Source: Stratiolaelaps scimitus
Lineage: Eukaryota; Arthropoda; Arachnida; Mesostigmata; Laelapidae
Assembly (NCBI GenBank): GCA_019614645.1
Contig: JABWDB010000005.1
Span: 4,558,001-4,622,000 of the forward strand
Reading direction: 5' to 3'
DNA: 64,000 nucleotides
Numbering within the stretch: the first letter of the stretch is position 1; each line of letters begins with the position of its first letter. Below the pieces are notes generated by a model, which had not been told where the DNA came from, did no database searches, and was given only the letters and a program-made list of their open reading frames with translations. Below are positions 1-12,943 of the stretch, in pieces. Position numbers and translations under genes: made by a program.

Positions 1-1860
1 AGGGCGGGGGGAGGGGCGAAGGCCAAAACACGATCAAGTCACGAACAAACGAACGGCGGACCAGCGGCGAGTGGTGGCGGAATAGGCGAATGCGCAGATT
101 TGTTCTGCGCGGACACCCAAGCAAGCGACCCGGCCGTAACAGGCGGTTGCGATGGCGGCGACAACAGCAGCAGCAGGCAATAGAACAACAACAACAACAG
201 CCAACGGCTTCGTTGTCTATAGGTCTCTCTCTATCTCTCTCTCGCTTTATCTGTGGCTGGCCGTTTGTGCCGATCTGTAAAGCACGACGACAGTTGCCGA
301 TACCTACACAAAGGTACAGCATCTCCGTACGGTCGCTGCTCGTGTCGCAAACGATATATGTATGTATATATATATATATATATATATATACGTATAAAGG
401 ACGTTATAAACGCTGTAATCATGAAAAGAGAAAGGTGTACAATAACATTTTGAGATGGTAGAATTTGCGGGAATTTAGTTTGACACGCCCCTTTTTAGTT
501 GACAACAATAGTAATATTGATATTTCCAATATATACAAACGTACGCAGTGCTGGAAAAGCAAATAAACAAAATGTGAAACACGAACAACACTCTGCTTTC
601 GGTGATAAAGCTCATTAATATAGGACGAACCTGATAGCGTCCATGGACTCGACTCGGGTAGACTTCCAGTTGCGTTCAACGAAATGATGCCCTCCGATAA
701 CGCTATATCAGCTTACGTGAAAGGCAGATACGTAACCAGGGAAATGCTCTTAACATGCATCGTCACTCATACGGATGTGCGCGATTTGTCCGAAACTCTA
801 ACGGGCTGCTGTAGTTTTTTCCTTTAAAAGGGTGTATCCCTAAGGGCTATATTCAACAAATCAGCTCAACTAACTAAGAAACTTTAGACGAAACATAAGC
901 CGTCGTAAACCTAGCTCATCAAGCGATTTCGATACAACACCCTCATGCGGTACAATACCTACAACGAAACAATCATTCGGCCGATCAGTTTCGGCAACAC
1001 TGCGGTATACCACTACGCTGTGCGTACAACAGATATCTGATAACAAGTGAAGAGGCCTTATCTGTTGTTACAGTTGACGTGCAGCACAGGAGGAATCCGA
1101 GACGTCGGACGTGATATCTATTATATTTCTGTTTCTGAATTTCAGTTCACTGTCCACTGATCCGGACGACAGACACATCTCGCGGTCTGGCGCAGTCCGC
1201 CTTTGCTCAATCTCAATAATCATCTTAATTATGAAAAGCAGCAGAGGCACGTTTCTCTGTTTTCGCTGCTTAGCAGGCGCCACCTCTTGCCACACTGCTC
1301 TTACTTTGTGACGTTGCCCAATATTGTAACGGGTGACTGCGAACTACGCCACTATGCCCGCGTATCGCTTACCATATTGTGAACCAAACACCAAACCTCC
1401 GAGACAAAATGTTCATATCATTTTCTTCTTACAGGTGTGCAACGTGTTTAGGGAGGCCATCAAGGCTGGGCTTCGATGTTCGTTAGTCGTCACCGAATTC
1501 GCACCTAATATACGAAAGGAGATTCGTTGCCTTCACGGCTACGAAGATCGGCTTAGCGTTCATCAAAATAAAAACAGATACCGCATGATACTTGAGCGTG
1601 ATCGAGACGATGCTGGTTCAGCATGAGCATGTATTCTGTACGAAGTTCTCACGATACGACAATATCCAATCAGTATTTCCACCTCCTCTACTCTTCGGAA
1701 GTTGCATGGACCTGCTTCGGCTCTTCTTCTCGTTTCCTGTACATCTCTTCCATGTGATCAGGGCATTTGTACAATGTTGTTCGCTATTCGAGCCCCGCCC
1801 GTTTCGCTAACCTCTGAGATGTTTGTCTTTTTCGATCACTTCAATATCGTTCATGTGTAG
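1..1860. other. Stretch without an assignable gene, upstream of the zinc-finger exons
   Basis: No coding region is recognised here. Visible are a CAG/CAA-rich tract at about 160-205, a CT tract near 225-245 and a TA tract at about 359-392. A possible small exon lies at 1435-1481, with an acag acceptor before it and a gttagt donor after it. Its phase fits the first supported zinc-finger exon, but the encoded residues show no known domain. The 5' end of the downstream gene is probably in this stretch or outside the window. Confidence 0.5.
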
Positions 1861-2816
1861 TGTTCTGCGATCTGGAAATCAGCTTAGGACCGTCGCCCTC
1901 GTCGAATCGATTCGGTCGCAAATGTCCTCATTGTGCCTACTCGTCTGACTCGAAACTTGAGCTGCAGGCCCATATGCGAGAGCATGACGAACGTCGACAC
2001 AGGTTAGTACAACGGCCGTTCGCCTGTGGAGATAAAGCATAGGCGTAACCCGGATCTGTGCCGCTTTCGCCCATCACCTATCGGGTTCAAAGCATCAAGG
2101 ATGTGATATCGCACCCAATGAGCACAATTGCGATATCCACGGATATCTCTAACGTCTGCAATCACGTTAAAGCTTTCCTTTATCCCTGTTTAGCCTGTGA
2201 CACCCTCTCCCTGGACATCCCACAATGCAATGGTCCGTTATTTCATCAGGCCTTGCAAACATCAATGGTGAGCAATATCCCATCGTTGATGACTTAAGAC
2301 ACGTGTGTTTGTGTGTGTGTGCGTGCCGTACGCTTGCAATTCAATTCCAGGTGTAAATACTGCCTCTTTTCGGCTATGACTGGCCCCGAGTTACGCCGAC
2401 ACGAGCGAACTCACACGGGCGAGAAGCCCTTCACGTGCAAGTACTGCGGACGAGCATTCTCAGACAACGGCAACCTGATCAAACATGAGAAAGCTCTTCA
2501 CACCGGCGACATGCCCTACAAGTGCCACATATGTCCTTACCGCTCTATTCGAAGGTTGGTGCCAGCTATAGCCGACAAACGACAATAGCATCGGCATTTG
2601 GCTTGATCAGGCCAACCGATCGGGGTATATGTGTGATGATCTTAATTATTATGACACATTGACGAAGTGTTTCCCTTCCAAGTCAACGTTCCGTTATTAT
2701 CCTTTAACTAATCATCCGAAATCTTTGACGCGTGTCGAATCTTCCGCAGGGGGTTTCTTCTGCAACATCTGCAGAAGATCCACGAGGTATACCTCGACCT
2801 CGAGAAAGTCGGCTGA
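1861..2816 (+). CDS. C2H2 zinc-finger protein, 3' exons (5' end not found)
   Basis: This is the C-terminal part of a C2H2 zinc-finger protein, presumably a nuclear DNA-binding protein; its target cannot be told. Exons are 1861-2002, 2351-2554 and 2750-2816. They join with AG|G arginine codons at both junctions (donors gttagt and gttggt, acceptors ccag and gcag), and TGA is at 2814-2816. Four fingers follow one another: CPHC...H-x3-H, CKYC...H-x3-H, CKYC...H-x4-H and CHIC...H-x4-H. The classic linker HTGEKPF lies between fingers 2 and 3. The fourth finger is split by the last intron: its two cysteines are in the middle exon and its two histidines (QHLQKIHE) in the last, which fixes the frame of the last exon and gives a short tail ending EKVG. 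A longer open frame over the last exon, running to 2943, is therefore a shadow. The start codon and any N-terminal domain are unknown. Confidence 0.8.
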
Positions 2817-4433
2817 CATGAAGCAACGCTTGACGCACCATCGGTCGACGCCAACGACGAGGCGAAAGCTCACGATTCGCCGAGTGGCGCAGGTGCTTCA
2901 GCAACCGTTGTCCGGAACGGCCGGCGGTCCAGGAACGTTCTGACCAATATTAATCATGATTCTGACTGAGGGAAGCTCCGTCAGAGAGGACCTGACATAC
3001 AAGCCTGGGTATCTACACCAGCAGCCGTCGAAGATATTTTCACTGCACAGACGGAACTTTTCATGTTTTGTGCTTTGAGCTGTACAGTATTCATAATAAT
3101 AATAATGATCATACCAAGACCCGCAACAAGGCCAGTATTGGCCTACGCGCTACGTACCTCAGTAGTACGCGACGAACGCCTCTGTAACTCGAGTTGCGTA
3201 TGACACGAATGTGTGGAACACAAACAAATCTAGACACTTATCAATTATTGCCGACTTGCTTCGATCGTAAGATTAAACAGGCGGCCAGAGACGGAGAGAA
3301 AAGGAGAGTTTAGGGGGTCCATTTTGAATGAATTGTTAGAAGCTAGGTATAGAACTATTGCTGTTAATACCAGCGTGTCAACCCACACAGAGTATTCTCT
3401 TCAGGAGGCATTTTTTTCCCGATCGTGTGTACATATGATACGGCGAATGCACGTATAGGCATTGTATATTTTTGAACAGTTATCATCCCACCGATGTTAA
3501 ATCATGCTCCGCTGCGAGCTGACGGTTTCGTCTGCAGCAACGGAGAGTAGCTTATATATGATGTTAAATGATGGTGGCTGTGGAGTCAAGTTCTTGCGGT
3601 TTTTCCTGACCGCGGTTCTTGCCAATACACGTTCCGGATATTCGACGGTCGGCGTTGCCAACCGCTCGAATCCGATATAACTTTCTCCCCTGGGGGGGAT
3701 GCCCGAGTCGACCCACGAATTTGTCCGGGGCAGCACACCGAACCAAGCCAATCGGGGCAAATCGAAACGAAATTAATCAGTTGCCAACGCCAGCTGGCAA
3801 TGTTAGCAGTACGATACAGCTGGGTATTTGTTAACACGAACCCTGTTCACGTCGACGAGTTTGAACGATCGTGTGTATAACACTACCTGAGGAAAGGCTA
3901 CCTTAGGCGAGGTTCCACCCTGAGCTTCAACGGACGCTGCCATCTTTTGAGGCATGTAATTGCATGCATTGTTTGTAAACGCCAAATTACGACTCGGCCG
4001 GCAACATCCACCTCCAGGCGTATTCGCCGCCAATATCTCGAAGTATATATATATATATATATATATAAAGTATTTGTGACGCAACGCGACTCAGCGACAG
4101 AAGAAGGGGCGGCGTATGAGAGAGAGTGAGAGAGGTAACGTAATCGAACAAGTTCATATCGAGAATTAATTATCGAGCAACCCACAGAATTAGCTTCTAT
4201 AGCGCACAGGCAGATAGCATTGCCGACGATGCATTCCGTAGAAGAAGACGAACGACAATTGAGATTACTAATGATGAAGGTGTGATGATACTAATGCAGA
4301 TCTAGATTCTAGTTGTGTTGCATTATATGATGATGATGATGATGATTATTATTATTATTAATACTATTAAGGATTTAATTATCTTTGCCAAGTGATGACG
4401 ACAGTGGACAAGTCGCCGTTGTGATTCATAGTT

Positions 4434-5226
4434 ATCGACTCGAGCACTCGGGATATGGTAATGCTTTGCTACGCTGCAATAGTGCAACGTAACAGCTCGA
4501 AACGCTCGAGTGCCGCACAGTAACGGATAAGGCAAATGAACACGGGGAAACGTACGCGTCGATTCTACCGCATTCAAAAAAAACAACAAGTTCACCGTTT
4601 CAAGGGTGCTCCTTCAGTAGGTCGACGATGCCGGACTTCCCATCAGGGCGGTCGTCATTTGGCGCCCACCCTTTGGCGGCACCCGCTCGCTCTTCTATCT
4701 ATCGGTGTATTACAATACGCTGTGTCAGCGGCAGCAGTATTCCACTCGGACGGATATCAAAACACCTGTCCAACTCGTTGGATAAAAATGCGGATTATTC
4801 CGCATTTTTATCCAACGAGTTGGACAGGTGTTGTGATATCCGTCCGAGTGGCCATAGACGGGTGCACTGCGAGATGCACGAATTCGATGTCTGGGACAGC
4901 AGGCGAACGATGAGGTGAATACTGCTGCCGCTGACACCGCGTATTGTAATACACCGATAGATAGAAGAGCGAGCGGGTGCCGCCAAAGGGTGGGCGCCAA
5001 ATGACGACCGCCCTGATGGGAAGTCCGGCATCGTCGACCTATTGAAGGAGCACCCTTGAAAGGGTGAACTTGTTGTTTTTTTTGGAATGCGGTAGAATCG
5101 ACGCGTACGTTTCCCCGTGTTCATTTGCCTTATCCGTTAATGTGCGGCACTCGAGCGTTTCGAGCTGTTACGTTGCACTATTGCAGCGTAGCAAAGCATT
5201 ATCATATCCCGAGTGCTCGAGTCGAT
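4434..5226. mobile_element. Foldback (long inverted-repeat) element, 793 bp
   Basis: Two inverted arms face each other around a 4-nt centre (TTAT at 4796-4799, flanked by GCGGA and TCCGC). The left arm is 4434-4795 (362 nt) and the right arm is 4800-5226 (427 nt). The ends read ATCGACTCGAGCACTCGGG and its reverse complement. By eye the arms differ at only a handful of positions, apart from a 65-nt block (about 4853-4917) present only in the right arm. The same short open frame can be read from both arms, which is a consequence of the symmetry and not a sign of a gene. No transposase and no clear target-site duplication are visible. A non-autonomous foldback or MITE-like element is the likely identity; a local palindromic duplication is the alternative. 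Confidence 0.8.
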
Positions 5227-7469
5227 CCTAGGTGAGACAAGACAGTTGTGCGCCAATGTCGCCGCACGGAATTCAATGCCGGATAGGCAATGGTTGTTGG
5301 CGTTGACTGATAACAAAAAAAAAAAAAGGGGAAAACTAACTCACCCTAAAGGTCTCTGATTTGAACCTGATCTTCTACCTCGAGTGTTTATGTTCCGGTG
5401 TGCAAAACATCTCGTTATGCTGGACGGCCAATTTTAATTTGGGAGTCGGTGAAATAACAGGGGTAGAAAATTTTCTCAATGTTTTTTGCCTCGATCTGTC
5501 ATATATATATATATGTATATGTGCGCATTTATAGACAAACATACGCGGACACACACATTCTATAGTTCATCAGATAGTTATAGTTATACATACTGCGTCA
5601 TATGTGATGAGCGTTTGTTGATTATATTATCTGTTACGCGTTTCAATGCTCTGAACATGAGAGGAATCGTCACTAACCAAATGGGCCAAAACGGTGACAA
5701 GGTCATCGTAATATTGTAGTAATTCTCCCATTTCGAGGTTGTAGTTCTCGCTGCGAGGCGGAACAAAAGAAAGATATTCAATTTCGAGAGAAAGAATCAA
5801 CAACAACAACAACAACAAAAACAACAGCAGCAGCAGCAGAAGCGCAAAGAATTACATAGCGTCGAGCGTAATATTTTTTATAGTTTGTTACTACATCGTA
5901 TACTTCTACTCTACAGTATTTGACCCAGCGATAAACGGCGTACTGCCTTCGAAGCTCTGTTCTATCTGGCGCCGCTCAGCGCCCATTGGGTTACTGCCTC
6001 GGCAATGGAAGAAGCAGAGGGGTATGCGACACCAGAGGCGTGCGCAGTGACAAATTGTAAATTTCACTCCCGCCGATAATAATAATAATAGCTGTATTTA
6101 GCGCGATGTTGGTCACCAGTGACCACTACAGCATCGATTTCTATGTCACACCCTTTCTCCCATCGTATTCGTTTGGGGCGCGCGAACCATCAGAGAGAAC
6201 GGGAGAGAGAGAGAGAGAGATGGTCGTGTTGAATGTCTTCCTGTACGATGTTCTTCAATCCGCTATCATACACTCCTGCTGAGTTTATGTTTAAAATGGT
6301 GATGACGATCACGTCAGTGCACGAGGTGATCAATCATGTTACAAACGAATTGTAAAGTGATAGGAAGGCCAATACATAGAGATATCTTAGGCAGTGATTG
6401 ATGTATTGGAGATTCGAGCCAGAAATTACGATATCGTAGAGGGCTCATTACTCATTGGAACGGCAGCTGCAGGAAAACGGCGTAAGAAGAAGATGATATC
6501 ATTAGATGAGACGAGCCGGTGCCATCTCTTGCGTGTTATATGATATCATAATTACTATAATTATTAGTGTATTACTATAGTTCTTACTATTATTATAGGA
6601 CTTCATGCCACCTCTCACATTTTGTGCTTCGCGTTAACGATTATATCACTATACACCAATTAGTGTAATTATTGCTATATTTTTTATTTATATGATGATG
6701 ATGATGATTATTATTATTATTATTATTTGGAGTATTATTCTCATTGTGAAAGTGTTGCACACCCACCTCAGAGACGATTCGAGTCTCATCAAACTTGAGA
6801 TTCATAGTACTTAGTAATAACCTCACCTCTTAATAATTACCTCGCCGTGTGACACTGCGCCTGATGGTAGAACGCCGCTATGAAAGCGTTTAGCTGATGC
6901 GGGAAACAGGACGACCCGCAATAAGTTGACTATGTTGGTGAAGCTGTCTATATATATATATAAAACAAAGAAAAAAATAACTGTAAATACTTCTTTGGAC
7001 AAAGTGAGGACACGTATGACGTTCATAACAATACACCGGCTGGCATACACTGACACAGACACATTATAAAAAGCAACATGCGTGACAACAACAACGGAGC
7101 GGCGCACAGAGCCAACAGACAGTAAATAATTGAAGGAATCGTATGCATTCGTGTAAAATACTATGAGGAATAAAAGTGACAAGTTGAACAATTGCAAGAC
7201 ATTTGGCGTTTTTCATGTAGTGTACATATGTAGTTGAGGTAACAGTGGCAATATTGGTGAGTAATCCCTTAGCGCCTCCGTATGTCAGCCACTGGACAAC
7301 CGCCGCCGGTTCGGCGGTATTGCGATACGTGCGAAGCAGGCCAAGGTAGGGAAACACGCTGGCCGTCCTGCAGGCGGCCTCATCTCTTGTTCCGTCTTAC
7401 GACTGAAATCTTGGGCTGTCCCCCGGGTCTAACCTAACGGTCGACCTAATCGAGGGGGCCGGTAGACAG

Positions 7470-7640
7470 ACTGGCTCGCGTTACGGGAGAGAAGAGCATA
7501 GGGATCTTGTTCCAAACAAAGCGTTTGCCTAGCTGTGAGGAAGAGAAGCAATGCCAGCCTTCGCCTCCGTCCGGGGTGACCAGTACCTCAGGCCTCGACC
7601 TGGGAGCTTGTGCCTAGCATGCGACTGACTGATTACAAAT
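7470..7640 (+). repeat. Possible divergent copy of dispersed GC-richer repeat
   Basis: The part around 7545-7590 (GAGAAGCAATGCCAGCCTTC and what follows) resembles by eye the repeat copies at 13945-14050, 18985-19110 (opposite strand) and 60940-61105. It is followed by an AATAAATATA-type tail and a T-run. The likeness is weak, so membership in the family is tentative. Confidence 0.3.
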
Positions 7641-8428
7641 AAATATACTTTTTTTTTATCGTAGTTCAGAACAAGGAGACCCCTGGCGTCGGTAGGCGAA
7701 TCTAATTATTGTATGTTTTCTAAATCACTTTCCCTATGAAGTGATTCAGGCTTCCTTGGAAGCCCCACTTTACGCACGAAAATAGGCTGACAACTGACGG
7801 AAAATAGCCTAACACATTCGAATAGCATCACAGAAGGAAAATGAGCCCATTATTTGCTAGAAAATCGTAAATTAACACACAGCTAACAAATTTCGACAGG
7901 TGATCAATGAAGAGGCGTTCGTTGAAGTTGTTTCCCGACTCTTGCGTTTATTTTCTAGGCACCAGATGACGAACAGTGGAACTTGAATGCGTTCGAATCG
8001 CTTTTGAATGAGTCTTATTCTTCTCCATATTTTACATAGATATGAATATATGTATATATATATTTATATATATATATATCTATATATATATATTTTATAA
8101 GCAGACCAACAAGTACTAAACAGTTTATCTAACAAATCCGAAAAAAAAGACAACTTCCTGAAACCTTATAAAGCAATATATGACACTACACTCAAAATAA
8201 AGATGAACATAATAAAACATACGCACAAGTCAAAACACATTAACGATTCTGCTACGAGTAGTAGTGCATTTAATGATATTGTGGCAAATCTGTTATCTGA
8301 GATCTTTAACGCCAAACTCAACTCGAGGCTTCGTACACACTCACATCCATGCATTCACTTATGGCTTAATCGATTGATCGCTCGATGTGAAAAGATCGAC
8401 CCGTCGATCATCGGCATCAGTATTTGGT

Positions 8429-8433
<5 letters not shown>

Positions 8434-8465
<32 letters not shown>
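8434..8465. repeat. (TA)n microsatellite
   Basis: An uninterrupted alternating TA tract of about 32 bp in the gap between the zinc-finger gene and the ING gene. Confidence 0.9.
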
Positions 8466-8469
<4 letters not shown>

Positions 8470-9131
8470 GCTTTACTCTGTTGTTGGAATTGTTCTCCCA
8501 TAGAAGCTCCGAGAGAAATAAATGCGTGAACATCCTCCTCTCATGTATTAACACACGGCACAACTGCTTTCCTATATATCTGTTCTACCCTTCGCAAATC
8601 CATCCCGCCCGGCGACGTCGCCAACCGACTCCGATCGGTTTCATCTATGCGTGTAAATTAAACCAAAAAAACAAGGGGGAACCGGGGGGTGGTGGGGGCC
8701 ATCAATACCTAATTAGCCAATCTGCCTTGTCCCCAGCCTGTACAGCACATCAGCAGTGATTGGCATCTCTTAACAACATCATCAGCGTCGTCGTGTCTCG
8801 TACGCTTTACGTGACGATTCACAATTTGGAGACATTTTAAATGAGTGTCCGTACCTCCATCCGTCCATTGCTTCATCTCCTCGTTGGTTTTTAATAATTA
8901 GTATCATCATCATTATTATTTTCTTGTTGTCATTTAAAAGGGTGCGTCACAACAGTTTGCTTTCGCGCGCGTCGTCAGATGCGGCGCCATCATGAGTGAA
9001 TGAAGTGCACGAGTACTCCTGACCCATGCGTGCAGATATCGCGCGGACGAGGGGCACGCGATGATGAGAACACATCTCCGCTGTTGGTTGCTACGATCCA
9101 CTTCTGATCGATTCATGGATGGATTGATGAA

Positions 9132-9137
9132 TTTATT
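9132..9137 (-). promoter_or_regulatory. Candidate poly(A) signal of the ING gene
   Basis: TTTATT on the plus strand reads AATAAA on the minus strand, about 300 nt downstream of the ING stop codon. It is the nearest canonical hexamer I see; its use is unproven. Confidence 0.4.
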
Positions 9138-9438
9138 GATCCTTCGTGGCATTGATGATTGGTCGGTTGGTTGATTAATGAATGCAATTCACATGGCATG
9201 TCGTTGCGTGCCGGCACATGTTGCCGCGAACTGTGCCTACAGATGCTGTATGATCCCAACGCTCTTTGCAACGACCCCCCCCCCCGCCCCGTCATTTCGA
9301 GCGGAAAGCTCGCTCAGCGAGGAAAGCGCAAACGATCTCCGGCGGGGCCGTTTTACCTCGAAGTACAGCTCCATCGGGATGGTGCTGATGCCATTCGGTT
9401 AGCGGTGAGCCGTCGTCGCTCAACGACGAGGCGAGCGG

Positions 9439-11310
9439 TCATTTCCGCTTCTTCTCGGCTGTCGGCGGCGGGCCGCACTTCGGACAAAACCATCGACCTT
9501 TTGGTTTGGTGCTCAGGCCGACACAGACAAAATGAAACCACTCGATGGGACACTCCGGGTTATCACAGCCGATCATTTCGCCGTACGATACCTGATGACA
9601 GAGGCAGTACGTTGGCTCATTTGGGTCGACGGGCATGTCCATGACGTCGCCGCCGTTCGTCATGCTCTGAAGTGACGGAAGCAGCATTGGATCAGCCCTG
9701 TAACGTGGACAATTGCGTGGACAAACAAACAAACAAACAAACAATGATGAAATTGTATGATTAGACAACTGCGTGAGCATAGTGCATACAATAAGTCGGC
9801 GCTAGTGTACCGCGCGTAGATATGATTGCCAGAAATGACCTGGTTTTTTTTTTTTATATTATCAATGAATGTGATAAAGTTTCTATTATAATTATAGCTA
9901 TGAGATGGTCATCTCCAGAGGGATAATCCCCCTTTTCTCGCACTCATGCATGCCGCGAATACAACCGTAACCGTATGTAATACAAATGGAATCCCTAGTT
10001 TGATAGTTATTTTGGGTAGGATTGCATATATATATATATATATATAATACTTACTCAACGAGATCGTGGGTGGCAGGATTTTTCGACTTCTTTCGCTGGC
10101 GTCCGGGTTGACCGCCCGGAGCGCCGGCATCTGCCCTTTTCCGATTGTCCCGTTTGCGTTTTTCGCGAACGCCCGCCGCACCCGTTCCTGCAGCCTTCCC
10201 GGTCTTACTCAAAAGTTTCTCCTTTAGCTCGTTCTCAAACCGAACAAGCTCTGTGTCCAAGCGCCGAATATGCTTGTCCACCGTTTCGTAAGTCGTCATC
10301 GCAAGCTGAACCTGAAAATTTGACGTGGCCCGTGCAGCGGAACAGAGGCGGTCGGATTAAAGGAGCGTATGGTATGTTTGAATAAAAATTATATGGCAAT
10401 AATATATATATATATATATATGTATATACGGAGTGTGTTAGGTTCCAATTTGATCCCGTCAAGTGTGTAGAAGACTTCAAGGTTCAGTTGTTGAACAATT
10501 GAGTGTACAAGCTACGAGGACTGTTTATTAATTGGGTAACTAAAAAAGAAAAATTGACAATCAACAAGAGCGAAAAGCTAGAACACTGATAGCTGAAGTG
10601 GAGGAGGAGTGACGAACAATAATGAAAGGCGAATAACGGACGAATATAATCGCTCGATAGCTCACCTTGGTATCGGCCAACTCCTTCACTTTCGCGTACA
10701 TCTTCCCTATTTTATCGGTTGCCTCTCGACGTTTCGAGGGAGATAGATTCGCGGTGTTGTCAATGTAGTTGTAGGACTCCTGGAGCAAATGACAACAACA
10801 CAAGCTTTAGTTTGCATTGAGTAACAGCATCGTTGTCGATTATTAGCAATTGTAAGTATATAATTATTGAGCGTAATTGGCCAGCCATTTCGTTACGAAA
10901 CTATAAGGTATGAATTCAAAGAAACGCCTTGAGACACCTTACCTTGTCGATATCCTTGAGGAGATCCTGAACTTTACTATCCAGATCTCGCATCAAATTG
11001 AAGCTCTTTTGCAACTCTTCCGGTAGTGTCTCCAAACCTGCAAGCAAAATTTAAAAATAGTACTTGTACTATGAATTTCCTAAAACTCGACTTTTTATCC
11101 CTGGATCATATTCAGATACGAGAAATCAAACAGATGGATAGTTTAAATATACTCCGCGACCGTGGGTTATTTTAGAAAAAAATAATAGTCGTTCTCTATT
11201 AAAAATGAAAATAGTGTATATCGTTATTTCCAAGCGCGATGAAACGACAACATCCGACTTAAGTAAACAAACTTAGTAAGCTTTCCCTGAGGACGAGAAC
11301 CTTCGAAAGG

Positions 11311-11379
<69 letters not shown>

Positions 11380-12278
11380 CTATTTAAACCGACAGTGGCG
11401 CTGCGTCGGGACACTGTTCCAAATGCTTTGTGTACGCTGATGAAATAGTTTCCCGATCATGTCTTGGATGAGTCGACCGGCACAAAATATATTGATAAAC
11501 TTGACGAGAAAAACGAACACTCTATGATGTTTTCAGCAGATGAACTGATGTAATGGGCCATTCGGATACGAAGTTCGTCGTTGTCATTCGAGAAACGGTG
11601 GGGAAAACAAAATTGTCGAAGAGATGGAACTTTTCAGAGCGTTCCCTATGACCTTTACCGTTATTCTGCCCACGGCTTCATCACATTCGTGAACCGCTGA
11701 CAATCGTATCTATTATAGGTATATTATGTCATAGTTAATTATTAGCGATTTCTAGAACGATATGTTCATCTATATATATATATAACCTGTGTGAAAATAG
11801 ATGAAATGAAATATTTTAAAATCCTCAAAAAGTAGGTTTGCTCTAATTTCAGCATTCAGCTTAAGATATCGGAAATAAGGAATATATAAATATATATATA
11901 CACGCACACACACACGTGGATATGCCCTGTCTTAAAGTACCCTGCACATTCACTCGAACAGTGTGGAATAAATGTGACACATATATTCATATCCATGATT
12001 CCAAGATTCGACCCGTGAATGTACTCTCCAAGAATTAATTAAGATGGCCCTATATAAAAATGACACTAGCTGACCAAAATGAACTTTGACGACAGTCGAA
12101 CATCGAATAGTAACAAACCGAAATATACAACGGCCGTCGCGCGTTTGGCGATTCGACTACCCTTTCCCCTAAATCGATCTCAATATCCTGTCATTTTTAC
12201 CGCTAGAACATCTAACGAGTGATTGTCTCATTGCAACTTACTATCTAAATAGGTCTCTAAACACATCACGGAACACAT
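9439..12278 (-). CDS. Ing5: Inhibitor of growth protein, ING4/ING5 type
   Basis: This is a PHD-finger histone reader. In the ING4/5 subfamily the protein is a subunit of HBO1/MOZ-type acetyltransferase complexes and binds H3K4me3 in the nucleus. Minus-strand exons are 12278-12242, 11037-10943, 10779-10666, 10311-10055 and 9697-9439, with consensus splice sites and matching phases, giving 253 aa (human ING4 has 249, ING5 240). The first exon has only 37 coding bases and encodes [12 protein letters not shown], equivalent to the family's MYLEHYLDS start; the ATG at 12278 or the one at 12266 could be used. The ING N-terminal helical domain follows ([16 protein letters not shown], then [12 protein letters not shown]), then a basic Lys/Arg/Gly/Ala-rich linker (about residues 120-165), then [20 protein letters not shown] and the PHD finger (about 197-245). 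The finger has the Cys4-His-Cys3 set, the aromatic Tyr before the first Cys and the GEM motif used in H3K4me3 binding. It ends in the basic tail EKKRK. The sequence does not separate ING4 from ING5, and arthropods usually have one such gene. Confidence 0.95.
11311..11377. repeat. (TA)n microsatellite in ING intron 1
   Basis: A TA tract of about 67 bp with a single C interruption near 11321. It is the longest simple repeat in the window and lies in the 1.2-kb first coding intron of the ING gene. Confidence 0.9.
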
Positions 12279-12943
12279 CTTGCCGTCAGTCGTCAAGTTC
12301 CCTGAGAGCTGATACTATCCAAATGTATCGTGTACCGAGCTGGGCGGTACGGTCGATCACAATTCACTGCACTTCACCGACGATGGACAAAGATGACAAA
12401 CAGCGATCACTTGTCCCCGAGAGATCATTGGTTGATTTTAGGCGGTTGCAACTTGAAGCCGGAGCGGCTGGCGCCGGCGAGCACGACGTTACCCCCGGGG
12501 ACAGCCGTCAGGTGGACCCTTGCATTGATCCCATGTTGAAGACACTTGAATTGCTGATTGGAGAGAAATTTCGTTCTCTCAACAGAGAAAAAGAACCGAC
12601 AACAATGATACTATACGGCTGGCTGCTAAACGTCACTAAAACGCAGCGGTCTGTCGGCTCCCAGTTTCGGCGGCCAGTTTGATGGTTTGATGGCGCTCGA
12701 TGGTTTGATTTGGCACTCCGGATCATCAAGCAGAGAGAACTGCTGGCGGACAAAACCCAAACACACGCCAAAGAGCAATGGCGCGCCCTTTTTATGCGTC
12801 TCGCCGAGGGAGAGAGAGAGAGAGAGACAAACAGATCGAAAAAGGGGGAGTAGAACATAACGGAGAGCGATTGCCGAAAGTTGAACTAAGGTTTCCAGCG
12901 AGAACTTTTAGAAGTTGAACTTTTGCCGCAAGTAACATTTATT

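Larger units (their letters stand above)
2817..9438. other. Gene-free stretch with repeats
   Basis: No gene is recognised between the zinc-finger stop and the 3' end of the ING gene on the other strand. The stretch holds the foldback element (4434-5226), a GC-richer possible repeat copy (about 7470-7640) followed by a T-run, and many microsatellites: TA at 4045-4068, 8041-8098 and 8434-8465, GAT/TAT at 4328-4362 and 6693-6727, and GA at 6202-6220. The open frames here are short and mostly run through simple repeats. Confidence 0.6.

Noticed and set aside
2629..2943. Longer zinc-finger-like last exon reading [12 protein letters not shown]... to 2943.
   Set aside because: The splice phase from 2554 requires another frame, which completes the fourth C2H2 finger (QHLQKIH) and stops at 2814-2816.
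4536..5124. Protein-coding gene in the foldback element (MNTGKRTRRFYRI... frame).
   Set aside because: The same frame occurs in both arms only because they are inverted copies. It differs after a single-base change in an A-run and shows no domain.
9159..9644. 161-aa plus-strand frame over the ING last exon.
   Set aside because: It is antisense to the conserved PHD-finger exon and has no domain of its own.
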